A DNA stretch of 64,000 bases from Rhopalosiphum padi (taxonomy: Eukaryota > Arthropoda > Insecta > Hemiptera > Aphididae), in NCBI RefSeq assembly GCF_020882245.1, contig NC_083597.1:40278652-40342651 (forward strand), read 5' to 3'. The notes under the pieces were generated by a model. That model was not told where the DNA came from. It saw only the letters and a list, made by a program, of their open reading frames with translations, and did no database searches. Each line of letters opens with the position of its first letter. Position 1 is the first letter of the stretch. Positions 63,001-64,000 of this stretch are shown here, one piece after another. The position numbers were made by a program, and so were the translations under genes.

Positions 63001-64000
63001 TTACTACCTGTTTATGTACCACATTGATATATTTTGATACCATTTGGCATATACATGTTATATAATATAATCGTAGCAAACTGACATTTTCGCATTGTAC
63101 AAAATAAGCTAAAATGAAATCAATTTACGAATCATCTATGGCTTTGGATTATAATGATTGATTTACATATTATTATAGTGTTGTTATTTCTACACTTAAT
63201 AAAAAAATAATATTATTATATAATAAATAAATGGCGTGCACATCAAAATACAAATTTGATAAATTTACTTAATACTAATAAATAAAAATAAATATGGAAT
63301 TGAAAATAACGTTTCGTGTTTACTAATATAGTAAAAATAATTTTTATGCATTTAATCAACTTGATACAAGTTTTACTATGTAGAAATCTTAAATGAAATA
63401 AACTTAAAATATGTTATTATGTTCTTTATCTTTTTATCATCGTGTATATAAATCGTTTTTGAGTAGGATTTTAAACCAGTTTTTACAACACACTAGTTAA
63501 GTCTTCCGATGCACGAATAAATATATAATATGTATGTATATGATTAAATGTCGGATAGATTTTAATGGATAGATTATACAAAGTAAAAAAATCATCGTGC
63601 GACGTTACGAGAGAAAATCATTTCGTATATCTAAATCTCCTAAGTAAAAACCAATTAGCTTAATAATACAACGGCGGTAAAACTTTTTTTTTTGTTTCTG
63701 AAGATTATTTGATAAACATTATATTAAATATTTAAGTTTGTATTTGTATATTGAATCCGTAAAATCATTTTGGTAATAAAAAACTATCAATTTGTATTTC
63801 GTATGTCACTTATATCGATACCACGAAATATAAGTATATTATAATACGAAATAACATAATTTATAATATTAAAATCTTCGATTTTCATTTTATTGTAACA
63901 CACTAGTCCGATCTTTATTACGTAACGTAACATTATAATACATAATATAACATAGTAATAAGCAATCGACGAGATTACCATTTATAATATCTATAAATCA
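60085..64000. other. AT-rich 5' flank of protease F, no gene recognised
   Basis: No exon with convincing codon use or similarity was found. A GC-richer stretch at about 61340-61555 begins with a (GT)n run and differs from its surroundings. It could be an unseen non-coding exon or transposon fragment. A poly(A) run occurs at 61793-61807. The remainder is AT-rich without recognisable structure. Confidence 0.5.

Noticed and set aside
1..64000. tRNA genes, rRNA, CRISPR arrays and bacterial operons
   Set aside because: No convincing B-box with cloverleaf, no spaced direct repeats and no prokaryotic gene layout were seen by eye; a tRNA scan was not possible.

Overview
This is a eukaryotic, almost certainly insect, nuclear window. 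It is very AT-rich, with genes split by GT-AG introns (and one GC-AG intron), long intergenic gaps, microsatellites and small transposon remnants. Frequent GTAGGTA/TACCTA words, gene sizes and protein similarity suggest a hemipteran, most likely an aphid. The species call is an inference from style and was not tested.

Six protein-coding genes can be rebuilt exon by exon with consistent splice phases. From left to right: (A) a secreted trypsin-like serine protease on the + strand, 2970-9346; (B) a TGN38/TGOLN2-KCT2-like single-pass trans-Golgi membrane protein on the - strand, 10516-13912; (C) the U5 snRNP 40 kDa WD40 protein (SNRNP40) on the + strand, 14628-17266, head-to-head with B; then three more secreted serine proteases, all on the - strand: (D) 19098-28002, resembling Drosophila CG4914, (E) 28961-37155, resembling Drosophila CG11836, and (F) 50689-59330. 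The remainder is AT-rich non-coding DNA.

The main theme is the set of four S1A proteases (A, D, E, F). Each has a signal peptide, a short linker, three cysteines just before the I-V-G/N-G activation site, a complete His-Asp-Ser triad, trypsin-type Asp189, and a C-terminal Cys-X-Cys tail. The introns sit at equivalent positions with equivalent phases, so they are paralogues of one family; D has lost one intron. Cysteine counting predicts that the light chain is tied to the body and tail of the enzyme after activation. The two housekeeping genes B and C sit between A and D and appear functionally unrelated to the proteases: B acts in membrane sorting, C in splicing.

Repeats include a 442-bp hAT-type MITE with a perfect 8-bp target duplication, a small foldback MITE in an intron of A, two degraded non-LTR retrotransposon 3' ends, two pairs of dispersed repeat fragments, and several microsatellites. 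The first exons of E and F lie in strikingly CpG-rich islands. No tRNA, rRNA, CRISPR or prokaryote-type feature was seen. No wholly new system is evident; the best leads are the shared cysteine architecture of the protease cluster and the insect TGN38-like gene.
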